From: Granulicella sp. S156
Lineage (GTDB): Bacteria; Acidobacteriota; Terriglobia; Terriglobales; Acidobacteriaceae
Assembly (NCBI RefSeq): GCF_009766105.1
Contig: NZ_LMUH01000005.1
Coordinates: 334,315-398,314 of the forward strand
Direction: 5' to 3'
Length of the DNA stretch: 64,000 nucleotides
Shown piece after piece: positions 34,148 through 43,679 of this stretch; position 1 is the first letter of the stretch; the number at the start of each line of letters is the position of its first letter. The notes under the pieces are model-generated. The model did no database searches and was not told where the DNA came from. It was given only the letters and a program-made list of their open reading frames with translations. The position numbers and the translations under genes were made by a program.

Positions 34148-34230
34148 CGGGCACCCCCTTAGACACAATGTCGGACCAGGCAGGAAGCCCTATGACTACT
34201 CACGATGTAGACTTGCTGTTCCATGTGATT

Positions 34231-34251
34231 CCATATCGTGTTACGATATGG
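34231..34251. promoter_or_regulatory. MarR operator
   Basis: CCATATCGT and its exact complement ACGATATGG separated by GTT. It lies 20 bp upstream of the MarR start at 34271 and between it and the leftward small membrane gene (start 34147). The same half-sites occur at 37407-37425 before another MarR gene. Confidence 0.78.
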
Positions 34252-34270
34252 AAAGAAAGATGTTCTATCT

Positions 34271-34684
34271 ATGCTGATCGAACACGATGACATTCAACTT
34301 CTGGCTAAATTCCGGCGGGAGATTCGGCGCTTCTTGCAATTTAGCGATCAAGCGGCCGCTTCTGTAGGTCTGCAACCACAACAGCACCAGCTTCTATTGC
34401 AGGTTGCTAGAGCTCCGGACGGCACTCTGATCACGATTGGCTACATCGCTGATGTGATGGGACTCCGACACAATACCGCTGTTGAACTTAGTAAACGGTG
34501 TGAGTTGGCGGGACTGGTGAGCAGAACTCACGATCCTAACGATCGCAGGTGCGTGGTGTTAAAACTGACGACCCTAGGCAACCGCGCGCTTCGTCAACTC
34601 TCCGACGTCCATTCTCGGCAGTTGCGGGAGTTAGCTCCAAGCCTGATCCAGGCACTCACACGCATACGCAATTCAACACCATAA
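34271..34684 (+). CDS. MarR-family regulator, paralogue 1
   Basis: 137 residues from the ATG at 34271; a GTG at 34238 in frame falls inside the operator and is unlikely. The winged-helix core is clear: QPQQHQLLLQVARAPDGTL, then IADVMGLRHNTAVELSKRCELAG as the recognition helix region, DRRCVVLKLTTLGNRAL as the wing. It shares F-L-Q-F-S, Q-Q-H-Q-L-L-L-Q and L-R-H-N with two further MarR genes 2.7 and 8 kb on. It is followed 41 bp later by a ClC channel gene and probably controls it together with the divergent small gene. Confidence 0.85.
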   Translation: MLIEHDDIQLLAKFRREIRRFLQFSDQAAASVGLQPQQHQLLLQVARAPDGTLITIGYIADVMGLRHNTAVELSKRCELAGLVSRTHDPNDRRCVVLKLTTLGNRALRQLSDVHSRQLRELAPSLIQALTRIRNSTP

Positions 34685-34725
34685 GCGGCAGCGGGCGCAT
34701 AGACCGCGGATGAAAGAAGGCACAC

Positions 34726-36342
34726 TTGCAGTCAGAGCCATCGATTCTCAGAGATTTTACAGTCGACAGACGGGTCTGGTTACTTTCCAGCGTTTCCATT
34801 GTCATTGGCATATGCGCGACTATCCTGGCCGTACTACTTCTGCGCTGCATCACGGTGTCGACGAACTTCTTTTACTACCATCGCTTCAGCATCACTCCAG
34901 TTTCTCCATCCGAAAGTCCTCTAGGACATTGGATGGTTGTGGTTCCCGTTGTGGGCGGATTAATCGTTGGCCTGATGGCGCGGTTTGGTTCAGACAAAAT
35001 ACGTGGTCACGGAATGCCGGAAGCAATCGAAGCGATCCTCCTTCACCGAGCCAAAGTCGATCCTAAGATCGCAATTCTGAAACCCCTCTCGGCGGCAATT
35101 GCGATTGGTTCCGGTGGACCCTTCGGCGCAGAGGGTCCCATCATCATGACAGGGGGAGCAGTTGGATCTCTCATCGGTCAATGGATGCATGTGACTGATG
35201 CAGAAAGAACCACACTTTTGGTCGCCGGAGCGGCAGCGGGTATGTCCGCAACGTTTGCTACGCCGGTGGCGGCGATTCTCCTGGCGGTCGAACTCCTGCT
35301 CTTTGAATGGCGGCCCCGGAGCTTGGTTCCCGTATCGATTGCGAGTGCCACAGCGGCGCTTCTCCGGGTTTATTGGCTTGGCGCAGGGCCGCTCTTTCAC
35401 ATGCCAACTCTGCCGGGCACTCTTAATCTTTCGTTTGTGATTGGGGCTCTTTTCCTGGGTGCTTTCGTGGGTCTCGTCTCTGCAGGAATGAGCCGCATGA
35501 TGTATGCATTTGAGGATCTGTTCGAGCATTTACACCTCCACTGGATGTGGTGGCCTGCAATTGGGGGCATAGGCATTGGAGTGGGCGGCCTCTTCTTCCC
35601 GCGTGGCCTCGGAGTTGGATACGACAACATTGCAGAGTTGCTTCACGGGAGCGCACCCATCGGGCTAATCGTTGGAATTCTGATCGCAAAATCGCTGATG
35701 TGGGCATTTTCCTTGGGATCAGGAACCTCCGGAGGAGTGCTCGCACCGCTGCTCATGATTGGTGGAGCTGTGGGCGCGCTGGCGGGGCATCTAGCTCATG
35801 CTCCGTTCGAGACTCAGGCATTCTGGGCGTTGATCGGCATGGGATCCATGCTTGCAGGATCTCTTGGCGTGCCGCTCACTGCGATTCTATTTAGCTTGGA
35901 GGTTACGCACTGCCTCCCTGCCTTGCTGCCTCTATCGATCGCCTGCGTTGCATCTTATCTTGTCACGGCTCTCGTTATGCCTCGGTCAATTCTGACTGAA
36001 AAGCTTAGCAGGCGAGGCTATCATCTGACTCGCGAGTATGGTGTCGATCCGCTTGAACTTGTCCTCGTAAGAGAGGTTATGTCACCCCTCGCAATAGGAG
36101 CTTCACGAATTCCTCTCTCGAGTGTTTTTGCTTACGCAGATTCAACAACGCGAGGGGCCGCGGAAATAATGGCTACGGAAGGCTTAGAAACAATACCGGT
36201 CGTAGACCGAACGACTAACGAAGCATGTGGTGAGTTGTCGCTTAAGGATTTGTTGCGTGGAAGAGGACGATCCTTGGACCGCGAAAATGAGCGGCTCAGG
36301 CTCTTCGGGTATATTCCTCCCGAACTTGGTGGTCACAACTGA
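34726..36342 (+). CDS. ClC-family chloride channel / transporter with CBS domain
   Basis: 538 residues from a TTG start with AAGAAGG just upstream. The ClC core holds GSGGPFGAEGPIIMTGG, the G-x-x-G-P-x-x-x-E-G-P chloride-pore motif with the gating Glu, and SLGSGTSGGVLAPLLMIGG, the G-x-x-P motif of the second half. About ten or more hydrophobic segments are visible. The C-terminus (RGYHLTREYGVDPLELVLV, VREVMSPLAIGA, ATEGLETIPVVD) is a CBS-type domain. Members move Cl- by channel or Cl-/H+ exchange and aid acid tolerance. As cargo behind a MarR gene it is probably induced by a stress signal. Confidence 0.9.
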   Translation: MQSEPSILRDFTVDRRVWLLSSVSIVIGICATILAVLLLRCITVSTNFFYYHRFSITPVSPSESPLGHWMVVVPVVGGLIVGLMARFGSDKIRGHGMPEAIEAILLHRAKVDPKIAILKPLSAAIAIGSGGPFGAEGPIIMTGGAVGSLIGQWMHVTDAERTTLLVAGAAAGMSATFATPVAAILLAVELLLFEWRPRSLVPVSIASATAALLRVYWLGAGPLFHMPTLPGTLNLSFVIGALFLGAFVGLVSAGMSRMMYAFEDLFEHLHLHWMWWPAIGGIGIGVGGLFFPRGLGVGYDNIAELLHGSAPIGLIVGILIAKSLMWAFSLGSGTSGGVLAPLLMIGGAVGALAGHLAHAPFETQAFWALIGMGSMLAGSLGVPLTAILFSLEVTHCLPALLPLSIACVASYLVTALVMPRSILTEKLSRRGYHLTREYGVDPLELVLVREVMSPLAIGASRIPLSSVFAYADSTTRGAAEIMATEGLETIPVVDRTTNEACGELSLKDLLRGRGRSLDRENERLRLFGYIPPELGGHN

Positions 36343-36580
36343 AGGAGAATTCTTTGCTTCACCTTCACCAACACTCGAAAGTTGCTACTGTCTGTCAGGC
36401 GGAGTATTGCCCCGGTGGAATATCGCTTCATCGTTTCAGTCTTGCATCGAACCACTGATTGGTCATTCACTGAATGCAATTCGCAAACTGTCGCGGAGAG
36501 CGACATAGTAACTACAGAACCACTGTTTTAAACAGGTACGCGTGAGAAGACACCTTTGCGAAAGCGGGGGCCTTCTCCAT

Positions 36581-36859
36581 ATGGGCTACATCCAACGCGA
36601 CGGATGCAATCAGGGAATGCTGTTTCCAGGATTACTGGACGACTTTGTACTAGCCGATCAGGTTTGCCACGTGATTGATTCGTTCATTGAGAGGCTTGAC
36701 AGATCAGAGCTTGAATTTGAGCGCGCTCGGGCTGCCGAGACAGGACGACCTGGCTATGATCCACGCGATGAGCTGAAGCAATATCTATACGACGACCTGA
36801 ATCAGATCCGCTCGTCGCGGCGTCTGGAATCTCAGTACTGCCGAAATGTAAGGTCGTAG
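36581..36859 (+). pseudogene. N-terminal remnant of an IS1182-like transposase
   Basis: 92 residues: MLFPGLLDDFVLADQVCHVID, shown here in part, then RPGYDPRDELKQYLYDDLNQ and IRSSRRLESQYCRNV. These are the conserved start of IS1182-group DDE transposases, whose full length is over 400 residues. The catalytic domain is gone, and the frame ends at 36859. No terminal repeats were found. Confidence 0.75.
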
Positions 36860-36935
36860 AGCAATGCAGGTCGGGACAAAGGCATAGCGAAGCAGCAAGA
36901 GATCATTCAACTTTGTTTGTACCTGCAGTGTTGTT

Positions 36936-37382
36936 TCAAGGCTGCTCCTGTGGTGGCCGGCGCTTAGTGAACGGTGCGAGAGTTTCAATGAGCTTAGATC
37001 CGAGGATGTAGAGCTCATGTGCGTGGTCGTCGGAAAGTGCCTTGAGTAGACGAATTCCCTGAGGCGTAAGCGAGAGGATGACGTGCCGGTATTCGCTTTG
37101 CTCGACATTACGGACGATATGACCTGATTCTTCGCAACGTTTGCTGAGTTCGACAACGCTATGGTGACGTAACGAGAGGCGTTCGGCGACGTAACCCACC
37201 GTGGTAGCCGTATCTTCAGGAGCTCCAGCGATTTGCAGCAACAGTTGATGTTGCTGTGAGGTAAGCCCCGCTCGCGAGGCTGCTTCTTCGCTGAATTGCA
37301 GGAATTTCCTCAGCGTGTATCGAAACTCCGCCAGTCGCTGCATCCGGGAGTTAGTTGCCGACCCGCGCTTGGAACGTATCAT
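36936..37382 (-). CDS. MarR-family regulator, paralogue 2
   Basis: 148 residues. FLQFSEEAASRAGLTSQQHQ, LLLQIAGAPEDTATTVGYVA and LSLRHHSVVELSKRCEESGH are shared with the MarR proteins at 34271 and 42125. Its operator (37407-37425) lies 25 bp upstream and has the same ATATCGT half-sites as the first. The divergent partner is the 40-aa membrane protein at 37545. The first ATG lacks a strong ribosome site; an ATG at 37343 is possible. Confidence 0.82.
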   Translation of the reverse strand: MIRSKRGSATNSRMQRLAEFRYTLRKFLQFSEEAASRAGLTSQQHQLLLQIAGAPEDTATTVGYVAERLSLRHHSVVELSKRCEESGHIVRNVEQSEYRHVILSLTPQGIRLLKALSDDHAHELYILGSKLIETLAPFTKRRPPQEQP

Positions 37383-37406
37383 TTACGTCATTCTATATCT
37401 TATCAG

Positions 37407-37425
37407 GATATCGTGATACGATATC
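37407..37425. promoter_or_regulatory. MarR operator, second copy
   Basis: GATATCGT and ACGATATC separated by GAT, perfect 8-bp arms. It lies between the leftward MarR gene (start 37382) and the rightward small membrane gene (37545). Confidence 0.75.
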
Positions 37426-37544
37426 GTCGAGTGTTGTTTGCTGTATCACTAGCACGTCGACGAAAGACCAGTACGAGTTTGGCTCTCGAGAATCCCCCCC
37501 CGCGAGGCTCTTGGGTGCTCAGTCGGTGTTGCGCGAGGTGATCT

Positions 37545-37667
37545 ATGAAGATCGAAGTAATGATTCTCTTTCTGATACCACTAGTGGCAATGGTCACAGC
37601 AGCAATTGTTATCGTGAGAGACAAGAGGAATTCATCCGATCATAAGGTCGGTGAGCGCCATCTCTGA
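37545..37667 (+). CDS. 40-aa single-pass membrane protein
   Basis: Starts MKIEVMILFLIPLVAMVTAA, then IVIVRDKRNSSDHKVGERHL. One membrane helix followed by a short charged tail with R-D-K and D-H. GAGGTG precedes the ATG. The N-terminus of the frame at 33680-34147 has the same layout, also opposite a MarR gene. A small membrane protein under MarR control might modulate a transporter; that is inference. Confidence 0.55.
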   Translation: MKIEVMILFLIPLVAMVTAAIVIVRDKRNSSDHKVGERHL

Positions 37668-38155
37668 CTAGGCGTGCGGATCCGGCAATTGTTAGCTGTA
37701 CGAGCGGGAAGAGCAAAAGTCGTGCGCGGGCATGGCTACTTTGCGTATTGAGGCTCTGGCCTACGGCGGGGCCTCGCATTGCGATCTGACGAGATGACTG
37801 GCCGCCACGCGACCCAAAGGGCTTACCTATCGAGGTGGCAAGGGGGATTCGGGATGAGGTAAAGGCGAAAGTTCAGAACCTCATCTCGGCAGAGAGATTA
37901 GAAAAATAGAGGAGCGTACTGCGGGGGGAGTGCGTTTCTTTTGTCCGAACCCCCTGCGTATCCAACATGATTTTCCTGGCGTCTCTTTCCTTTGCGTCAT
38001 TCAGAACCTTGCAGTTGTGCTCAGCAGCAAGCACAGCCATCGCCTATTGACTGCCATGGTCGCATCACAGCAGGCGCCGTCTCAGCAAGCCGATGCGGAC
38101 GGCCTGTTGAGACGGCGACAAACCACGCAGATGTCAATACGGTGACACGGCGGAG
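37668..38155. other. Gene-poor stretch
   Basis: About 490 bases with no supported gene. The frames present are short or have unlikely composition. It separates the MarR/small-protein unit from the end of the TonB-dependent receptor gene on the other strand. Confidence 0.4.
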
Positions 38156-41100
38156 CTAGAAGGTAATCTTGGCCGCAAGTTGAATCTCACGCGATATGCG
38201 TTGGAACGACGTGGGAGAACCCGCCGAGGAAATGGTTCCGTAGGCTGAGCCGGGAGTGATATTGGGCACTAGCGTAGTGCTGCCCGCGGCAGGCGTAGGG
38301 GCGGTTGCGTTCGGATTGTTGAACTGCGGTGTATTGAAGAGGTTGAAGAACTCTGCACGCAGTTGCAGGGTCTTTGATGTAGTTAAGTGGGTGTTCTTGA
38401 AGACGGAGAAGTCCACATTCTTCGTCCCCGGGCCCTGAAGGATATTGCGTCCGGAGTCTCCCCACTGCCCGGTAACAAGCGGAGAGCTCGCGGGAGAGAG
38501 TGGAATGCTGACAAAGGCAGAGGTGTTAAACCATTCCGAGATTGAGCGCTTGCCAGGAGGCAAAGATCCATTGCCATTACCGGGAACCAGTTGCGCGCGT
38601 GGCGTAAGACCATCACCCACTCCGCTCGATGAGGTAACGGAGAATGGCAAGCCGTCGGAATAATTCAGAATGGTGTTCAGTTGCCATCCCCGAACAAAAT
38701 AACTCAGAGTTCCCGCTCCCTTAAACGGAAGTTCATAGCTCGCGCTGGCCACAAACCGATTCGGAATGTTCAAATCTGAATCACCGTAGTCGGCATGGAG
38801 ATTGTAGGGATTCAAGACGCTGCCTGGGCTGCCGGTTCCTTCGTCGAGAGAGTGACTATAGGAGTAAGAGGCAAGAAATCCCAAGCCATGTGCGCGCCGC
38901 TCGACCGAAAGTTGCAGAGCGTTGTAATTAGAGATCTGCCTGGTCTGCAGTTGGTTGATCTGCGAGAAGTACGGATACGGCCGGCTATTGGTCACGAGGG
39001 TTGTGCCTGGCGAACCCGCATTGATATCTACCAGATTGTCCAGGTGGACACCGCCTGTTCCCACATAAGCAACCTTGAGCACGGTGGAGTAGGGGATCTG
39101 GCGCTCAATGCTTGCGTGCCACTGCTCGCTATAAGGAGTCTTGGCATTCGGATCGGTGGCTAAGAGCGGCAACCCAATGGGCAACGCGCTGGCGGAAGTA
39201 ACGGTGGTATGAACAAAACCATTCGAAGCAAAGTTGAAAGAACTTCCGTTAGGGGCGTTGGCTCCATAGGTTGTCGAGTTGTTAAAAGCCCAGTAGTCTT
39301 CTCCGGGAGCGTTGACCGACATACCAGACGAATTCGCGACGTTCGGGGCCGAATAGTAAATTCCGTATCCTGCGTGGAAGACAGTCTTGTCGGTTAACTT
39401 ATAGGCGAAGCCCACACGAGGTGCGAAGTTGAACTTGTTATCTTTGACACCACTTCTCGGAATGCCTTGGGTTCCAACCTGCTCCAAAGAAGTTGTCGAG
39501 ATTGAGGGATCAAATGCATACATTCGGTTGTCGACTTCGGTCCACGGCCAGCCAAGGAAGTTCTCGTAGCGAAGACCGAGGTTCACCGTGAGCCTATTGT
39601 TGACCTTGTAGTTATCTTGTACGTAAAAAGCCAAGTCACTCTGCCGGAAGCCCCGGGTACCGTGCTGGTACGCGTATGTTCCACTCACTGGCGCTCCGAA
39701 GAGCAGATCGGTCCAGGCCAGCCCGCTGTAAGACGTGCCGAAGGACATGGTGCCGTGCTCCGCTGAGGTCTGAAACATGTCGTACTGAAGTCGGACAAAT
39801 TCACCACCAATATCAAGCGAGTGCTTGCCAAGTACAAGATTGAAGTTGTCGTCAAACTGATAATTGTTGGTTCCGATCTGCGTTGGGCTGTTCGCTGCAT
39901 CTCCGAGTGCTGTGTTGCCTGCAAACGTGAGAACCGGAAGTCCATCGGAGAGTGGATCGCCCGGAACCTCAACGCCTGGAATGCCAAGTTGCGTGGGAAG
40001 GTTCAATCCAGCGTCCTTGTTCGTGGCGATCACAAAAAACCGAGACCAGCCGAAGCGGACCGTGTTAAGCCTTGTTGGCGAAAAGATGTGGGTCTCACCG
40101 AGGACGGCCTGATAAGCCGGATCTTGTGCGGGACCACTGATAACGTCGCCCACCAGAGGCCCAGGCAGAACGCCGGGAGAGACGATTGTGTCATGAGCCT
40201 GGCTATAACGCAGGAAGCCGCTATCGCGCGCTGTGATCTGATGATCAACTCTCACGTCAAATGCGTTCTCGACTAACGTCTTTACGGGGTTATAAAGCAG
40301 GTTAATGGCGGTCGTCGTACCCGCTATGTTGGGCGGCGCGTATTTCTGATAAAAATTCAGGATGTTCGCGCCCGTTGGGTTGATGCTCGGGTCGCTCAAA
40401 GGAATGAAATTATTGGCGTAGGCGGCTCCTGTCCTGGGGTTCTTGATCTTTTGCGCATAGGCGGAGAAGTCGTAGCCGGTGCTGGTCAAATTGAAATCCG
40501 GTACCGTATCCACGTCGGTAAATCCCTGAACAAGTCGCTGGCCGGAATAGTCAACAAAGAAGAAGGTCTTTGGATTGGCTTGTCTGAAAAAAAGTGGACC
40601 GCCAAAAGTACCACCAAACTCGTTCAGGCGGAGAGGTGGTTTGCCTGCGGTGTCGAAATAGTTTCTGGCATCAAGAGCGGAGTTGCGAAGAAACTCGAAG
40701 ACCTCGCCGTGATAGTGGTCCGTGCCGGACTTGTAAACCAGATTGATCGTGCCACCGTTTCCGCGTCCATAGCGCGCGTCGGCATCTGTAGTCTCTTCCG
40801 AAAACTCTTGAATCGCGTCAATGGGCGGGAAGATGATCACACCGAGCCCATTGTGATTTTCGTTGTCACCAATGCCATCCAAGAGCAGACGGTTCTCCTG
40901 ATAACGAAGGCCAGCGAAAGCATACGATGAAGGTCCGCGCTGTTGCACATAAGGAACATTGGCCAGCTGGGTTTGCGCCGGTACGACACCGGCGCCCAGC
41001 CCCAGCAGTTCCGTAAAGTTGCGGCCATTGAGAGGCAGATCCTTGACAGCTTGCTCGGTGCGAAGGTTGCCAACGCTCGAACTCTCTGTATCGAGCAGTT

Positions 41101-41506
41101 GCCCCGCAGCCTGCACCTCGATCGTTTCCTCAGCTGCTCCCACGGCCAATACGATATCGGCATTGGCACGCTGGCCGACCTCCAACCTGACGTGGTCAAC
41201 CACCTTGCTGAAGCCTGGAGCTTTGACTTCTACGTTATAGTCGCCAGGATGCAACGGCGGCGAGACATAAATTCCTTGCGAATCGGAAGGGGTATTGCTC
41301 TTCAGGCCGGTACTGGTATTCAGCACAACCACCTGAGCATTCGGAATTGACGCGCCCGTGTTGTCCTTGATGACACCCGTGATCACTCCAGTTTCGACAA
41401 TCTGCGAGTGCAGAGTCGCAACGAAGACGAGGAAGAATACAACGGCCAACAGCCGCGAAAGCTCTTGCTTAACTTGAGTGCGAAATACGAAATATACAGC
41501 AGACAT
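38156..41506 (-). CDS. TonB-dependent receptor with carboxypeptidase-like N-terminal domain (Oar-like), transposon cargo
   Basis: 1116 residues from the ATG at 41506, preceded by GGAG and giving a clean signal (LLAVVFFLVFVATLHSQ). Residues 35-110 form a carboxypeptidase regulatory-like domain (VITGVIKDNTGASIPNAQVV, GIYVSPPLHPGDYNVEV); next the plug (VKDLPLNGRNFTELLGL, YGRGNGGTINLVYKSGT) and the barrel, with QWHASIERQIPYSTVLKVAY late and an aromatic end LAAKITF. This is the very large receptor type abundant in Acidobacteriota, involved in uptake of complex substrates. Its presence in a transposon cargo suggests acquired nutrient use or a role as a phage-resistant variant, both inference. Confidence 0.85.
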   Translation of the reverse strand: MSAVYFVFRTQVKQELSRLLAVVFFLVFVATLHSQIVETGVITGVIKDNTGASIPNAQVVVLNTSTGLKSNTPSDSQGIYVSPPLHPGDYNVEVKAPGFSKVVDHVRLEVGQRANADIVLAVGAAEETIEVQAAGQLLDTESSSVGNLRTEQAVKDLPLNGRNFTELLGLGAGVVPAQTQLANVPYVQQRGPSSYAFAGLRYQENRLLLDGIGDNENHNGLGVIIFPPIDAIQEFSEETTDADARYGRGNGGTINLVYKSGTDHYHGEVFEFLRNSALDARNYFDTAGKPPLRLNEFGGTFGGPLFFRQANPKTFFFVDYSGQRLVQGFTDVDTVPDFNLTSTGYDFSAYAQKIKNPRTGAAYANNFIPLSDPSINPTGANILNFYQKYAPPNIAGTTTAINLLYNPVKTLVENAFDVRVDHQITARDSGFLRYSQAHDTIVSPGVLPGPLVGDVISGPAQDPAYQAVLGETHIFSPTRLNTVRFGWSRFFVIATNKDAGLNLPTQLGIPGVEVPGDPLSDGLPVLTFAGNTALGDAANSPTQIGTNNYQFDDNFNLVLGKHSLDIGGEFVRLQYDMFQTSAEHGTMSFGTSYSGLAWTDLLFGAPVSGTYAYQHGTRGFRQSDLAFYVQDNYKVNNRLTVNLGLRYENFLGWPWTEVDNRMYAFDPSISTTSLEQVGTQGIPRSGVKDNKFNFAPRVGFAYKLTDKTVFHAGYGIYYSAPNVANSSGMSVNAPGEDYWAFNNSTTYGANAPNGSSFNFASNGFVHTTVTSASALPIGLPLLATDPNAKTPYSEQWHASIERQIPYSTVLKVAYVGTGGVHLDNLVDINAGSPGTTLVTNSRPYPYFSQINQLQTRQISNYNALQLSVERRAHGLGFLASYSYSHSLDEGTGSPGSVLNPYNLHADYGDSDLNIPNRFVASASYELPFKGAGTLSYFVRGWQLNTILNYSDGLPFSVTSSSGVGDGLTPRAQLVPGNGNGSLPPGKRSISEWFNTSAFVSIPLSPASSPLVTGQWGDSGRNILQGPGTKNVDFSVFKNTHLTTSKTLQLRAEFFNLFNTPQFNNPNATAPTPAAGSTTLVPNITPGSAYGTISSAGSPTSFQRISREIQLAAKITF

Positions 41507-41547
41507 ACCGATCTCCAAAAATGCGAAATATTTTGCTCGCACAGGAA

Positions 41548-41578
41548 AATGGCCCGCGACAAGTTGTCGTGGGCCATT
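41548..41578 (-). promoter_or_regulatory. Hairpin in the leader of the TonB receptor gene
   Basis: 15-bp stem (41548-41562 with 41564-41578, one G-T pair) about 42 bp upstream of the start at 41506. It could be an mRNA leader hairpin or a terminator of the region beyond. No riboswitch class is recognised. Confidence 0.45.
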
Positions 41579-42124
41579 GCAATGCGTGCTCGAGCACACA
41601 CTGCCGCTAAATAGGAACGATGCACTTGTTCACGACGCAAAGCGCACCAACTTTTGGGAAAAAGGTTGGACAACAACAAGTCGGGCCCAGAATAGTTGCA
41701 TCGTTGATCGTTCGCGCGTATGCACTCGTGTTCATTGAACTCCGCTCCATATGGGATATTGATTCTCGCGGCAGGCCTAAGGCCGTACGTTCAGGGGTTG
41801 ACCGCCGATTGGAGACCGTGGGGACAAGCTGGCAATTTAATTTTTGAGGGAACGGAACCCGGCGTTACAAAGCCTGCTGGGGCAGGCTATGACCATCTTT
41901 AATAGCGCGAGGAAATACGCAGGGTCAACAATACGAGCAACAAGGTGTTGGCTCGGAAGCAAGCCTTCGGCTTGCCATCATCTGAATTGACGCTGACATA
42001 TATCCCATTAGGACATAATTACAGGAACGTGTCAAAACGATTGAACGGTTCTCGCTTTACTTTGCAAAGATGGCAACAGAGAAGATTGCCAGGCTTCTAT
42101 AGGGGTAGAAGTTACGCCGTCGAT
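41579..42124. other. Intergenic region
   Basis: About 550 bases between a leftward receptor gene and the end of the third MarR gene. It should hold the receptor promoter. No gene or strong repeat seen. Confidence 0.4.
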
Positions 42125-42574
42125 TTATCGGTCATCTGCATTGGAGTCGGCGTAAGCACTGATACGCTGCAAATTCAATGTCAGCCTGGGGCCCAATATA
42201 TTGAGTTCTCGCGCGTGATCAATCGAGAGTTTTTTCAACGCTTTCTTGCCTTTTGGCGTGATTTGCAGCGATACCCGCCGTAGATCGTCCGCGTCCGGTG
42301 CTCGCAACAAGAATCCTTCGCGCACTGAGCGATTTACCAGTTGAACCACACTGTTATGACGTAGCTTGAGTCGTTTTGCAGCGTATGCAATCGTTACTGG
42401 CGTACCCTCTCGCGCGCCTGCAACCTGAAGCAAAAGCTGATGCTGTTGTGGCTGCAGACCGGTTGCAATGGCGGCTTCTTCACTGAAATGTAAGAACTTT
42501 CTCAGTTCAAAGCGAAACTCTGCCAGACTCTCAAGGAGAGTATTTGGATGGGCCGAGGATGGTTTGGTAGCCAC
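42125..42574 (-). CDS. MarR-family regulator, paralogue 3
   Basis: About 149 residues from a GTG at 42574; the frame stays open to a TTG at 42610. FLHFSEEAAIATGLQPQQHQ, LLLQVAGAREGTPVTIAYAA and LKLRHNSVVQLVNRSVREGF match the other two MarR paralogues. The clear ATATCGT-N3-ACGATAT operator is not visible here; only a partial site (ATATCTTTATACGAT, read leftward) lies upstream. No obvious target gene is next to it: the receptor gene is 620 bp downstream on the same strand. Confidence 0.8.
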   Translation of the reverse strand: MATKPSSAHPNTLLESLAEFRFELRKFLHFSEEAAIATGLQPQQHQLLLQVAGAREGTPVTIAYAAKRLKLRHNSVVQLVNRSVREGFLLRAPDADDLRRVSLQITPKGKKALKKLSIDHARELNILGPRLTLNLQRISAYADSNADDR

Positions 42575-43314
42575 ACGCCCATCGTATAAAGATATTAAGT
42601 AAAGATACAAATCTGAAGATACGACGCTGATTTGTCCACGCGTGCCTGCGAGCCATTCAGGCTGCTCGGGGCGTTGCGCCAGTCGGTCGTTTCGAAAATG
42701 TCATTGGTCAAAATGGTCGACCAATAAACGCAACATGAAGGATACTTCGCCTCTTCGATGCTTCGAGATGTGTAGACCGAGAGCGACTGGGTGGACAATA
42801 TCGGCTCTTGCTTTACCAGACGCTCGTATAGCGCAATCGCGCTCCCAAGCCTGGAGAGCAAAGGTAGCGCGAACTTTCGCCATTCTTGTCCAAGTTTCCT
42901 TCACTGGTTGAAAAGAGTAGATAGTCCTTCGTTTGCTTCTGCGTCGGCATCATCACTTCCGATGTGACACGCACCGGATCAAATTCATCACTGTGGCACA
43001 ACGGATAACTGTTCGACTAAAGGCAAGAGAGGGTCTCCTATTCCTCATGAAATGGAGGTCCCACGGCTGTTGGGCTTTGAGAGTCCAAGGTGCGTGAAGA
43101 GCGTCAGGCAACAACAGGCGGAACGCATCGAATTCAGAATTCGCTTGTCTTGAGCTCTCTCCCCAGGTGCAACTTAGCAATCCAACACGAATCCTCACCG
43201 CAGGTGTGAATACTTTCTGCGTGAAGACGGAGGGCCATAAGGAATCGCGAGAAATTCTCTATCTACCGCAAACCGACCGACGATTTTGGCCGCTCGAGAG
43301 TCTCTTCGAGAGAG
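42575..43314. other. Decayed region
   Basis: About 740 bases with pieces of protein-like sequence in several leftward frames (for instance WERDCAIRASGKARADIV near 42800 and LGSAIALYERLVKQEP near 42840) but no complete gene. It reads as degraded coding sequence; no family recognised. Confidence 0.4.
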
Positions 43315-43476
43315 CTACTTCGAAGCTTTACTAGGGGCAATCTTTGGCAGCGGGCGCCCCTTGAAGTACTCGACGTCGCCGGAGTAGGCATTTTTCACGC
43401 TATAGAGACCAGTCTGCAATTTCTCAACTTGCATGGGTTGCGGATTCGACCGGCTGAAACCCGGATTGAATGTCAT
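43315..43476 (-). CDS. Hypothetical 53-aa protein
   Basis: Starts MTFNPGFSRSNPQPMQVEK and continues LQTGLYSVKNAYSGDVEYFK, ending PKIAPSKASK. A strong ribosome site, GGAGGAGG, lies just upstream, and the start overlaps the stop of the preceding frame by ATGA. Such coupling supports a real gene. No family recognised. Confidence 0.55.
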   Translation of the reverse strand: MTFNPGFSRSNPQPMQVEKLQTGLYSVKNAYSGDVEYFKGRPLPKIAPSKASK

Positions 43477-43679
43477 GATGCCTCCTCCATCAATACCTTA
43501 GTTATTGTGCCCGACCAGCTCACGCTGGCAGTAATAGCCAGTTCTAAAAGATTGGATGCTGTGCCTTCCTCTACTGACCACCCAGTTATTCGAGGGACGG
43601 ATCCGTCTCCAAGGATAAGGACGGCGCAGAATTCGACCCGAACCGTCGGATAGGCAAGTGCAAGAAGACACGAAGCCAT
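43473..43679 (-). CDS. Hypothetical small protein
   Basis: 68 residues from the ATG at 43679, or 85 from 43730. TVRVEFCAVLILGDGSVPR and LLELAITASVSWSGTITKVL suggest beta strands, loosely like a PilZ-type fold, but the motif residues are not there. Coupled by ATGA to the 53-aa gene downstream. Confidence 0.4.
   Translation of the reverse strand: MASCLLALAYPTVRVEFCAVLILGDGSVPRITGWSVEEGTASNLLELAITASVSWSGTITKVLMEEAS

Noticed and set aside
42575-43200. Several 60-90 codon leftward frames
   Set aside because: They overlap in different frames, lack ribosome sites and none can be chosen; treated as decayed DNA.
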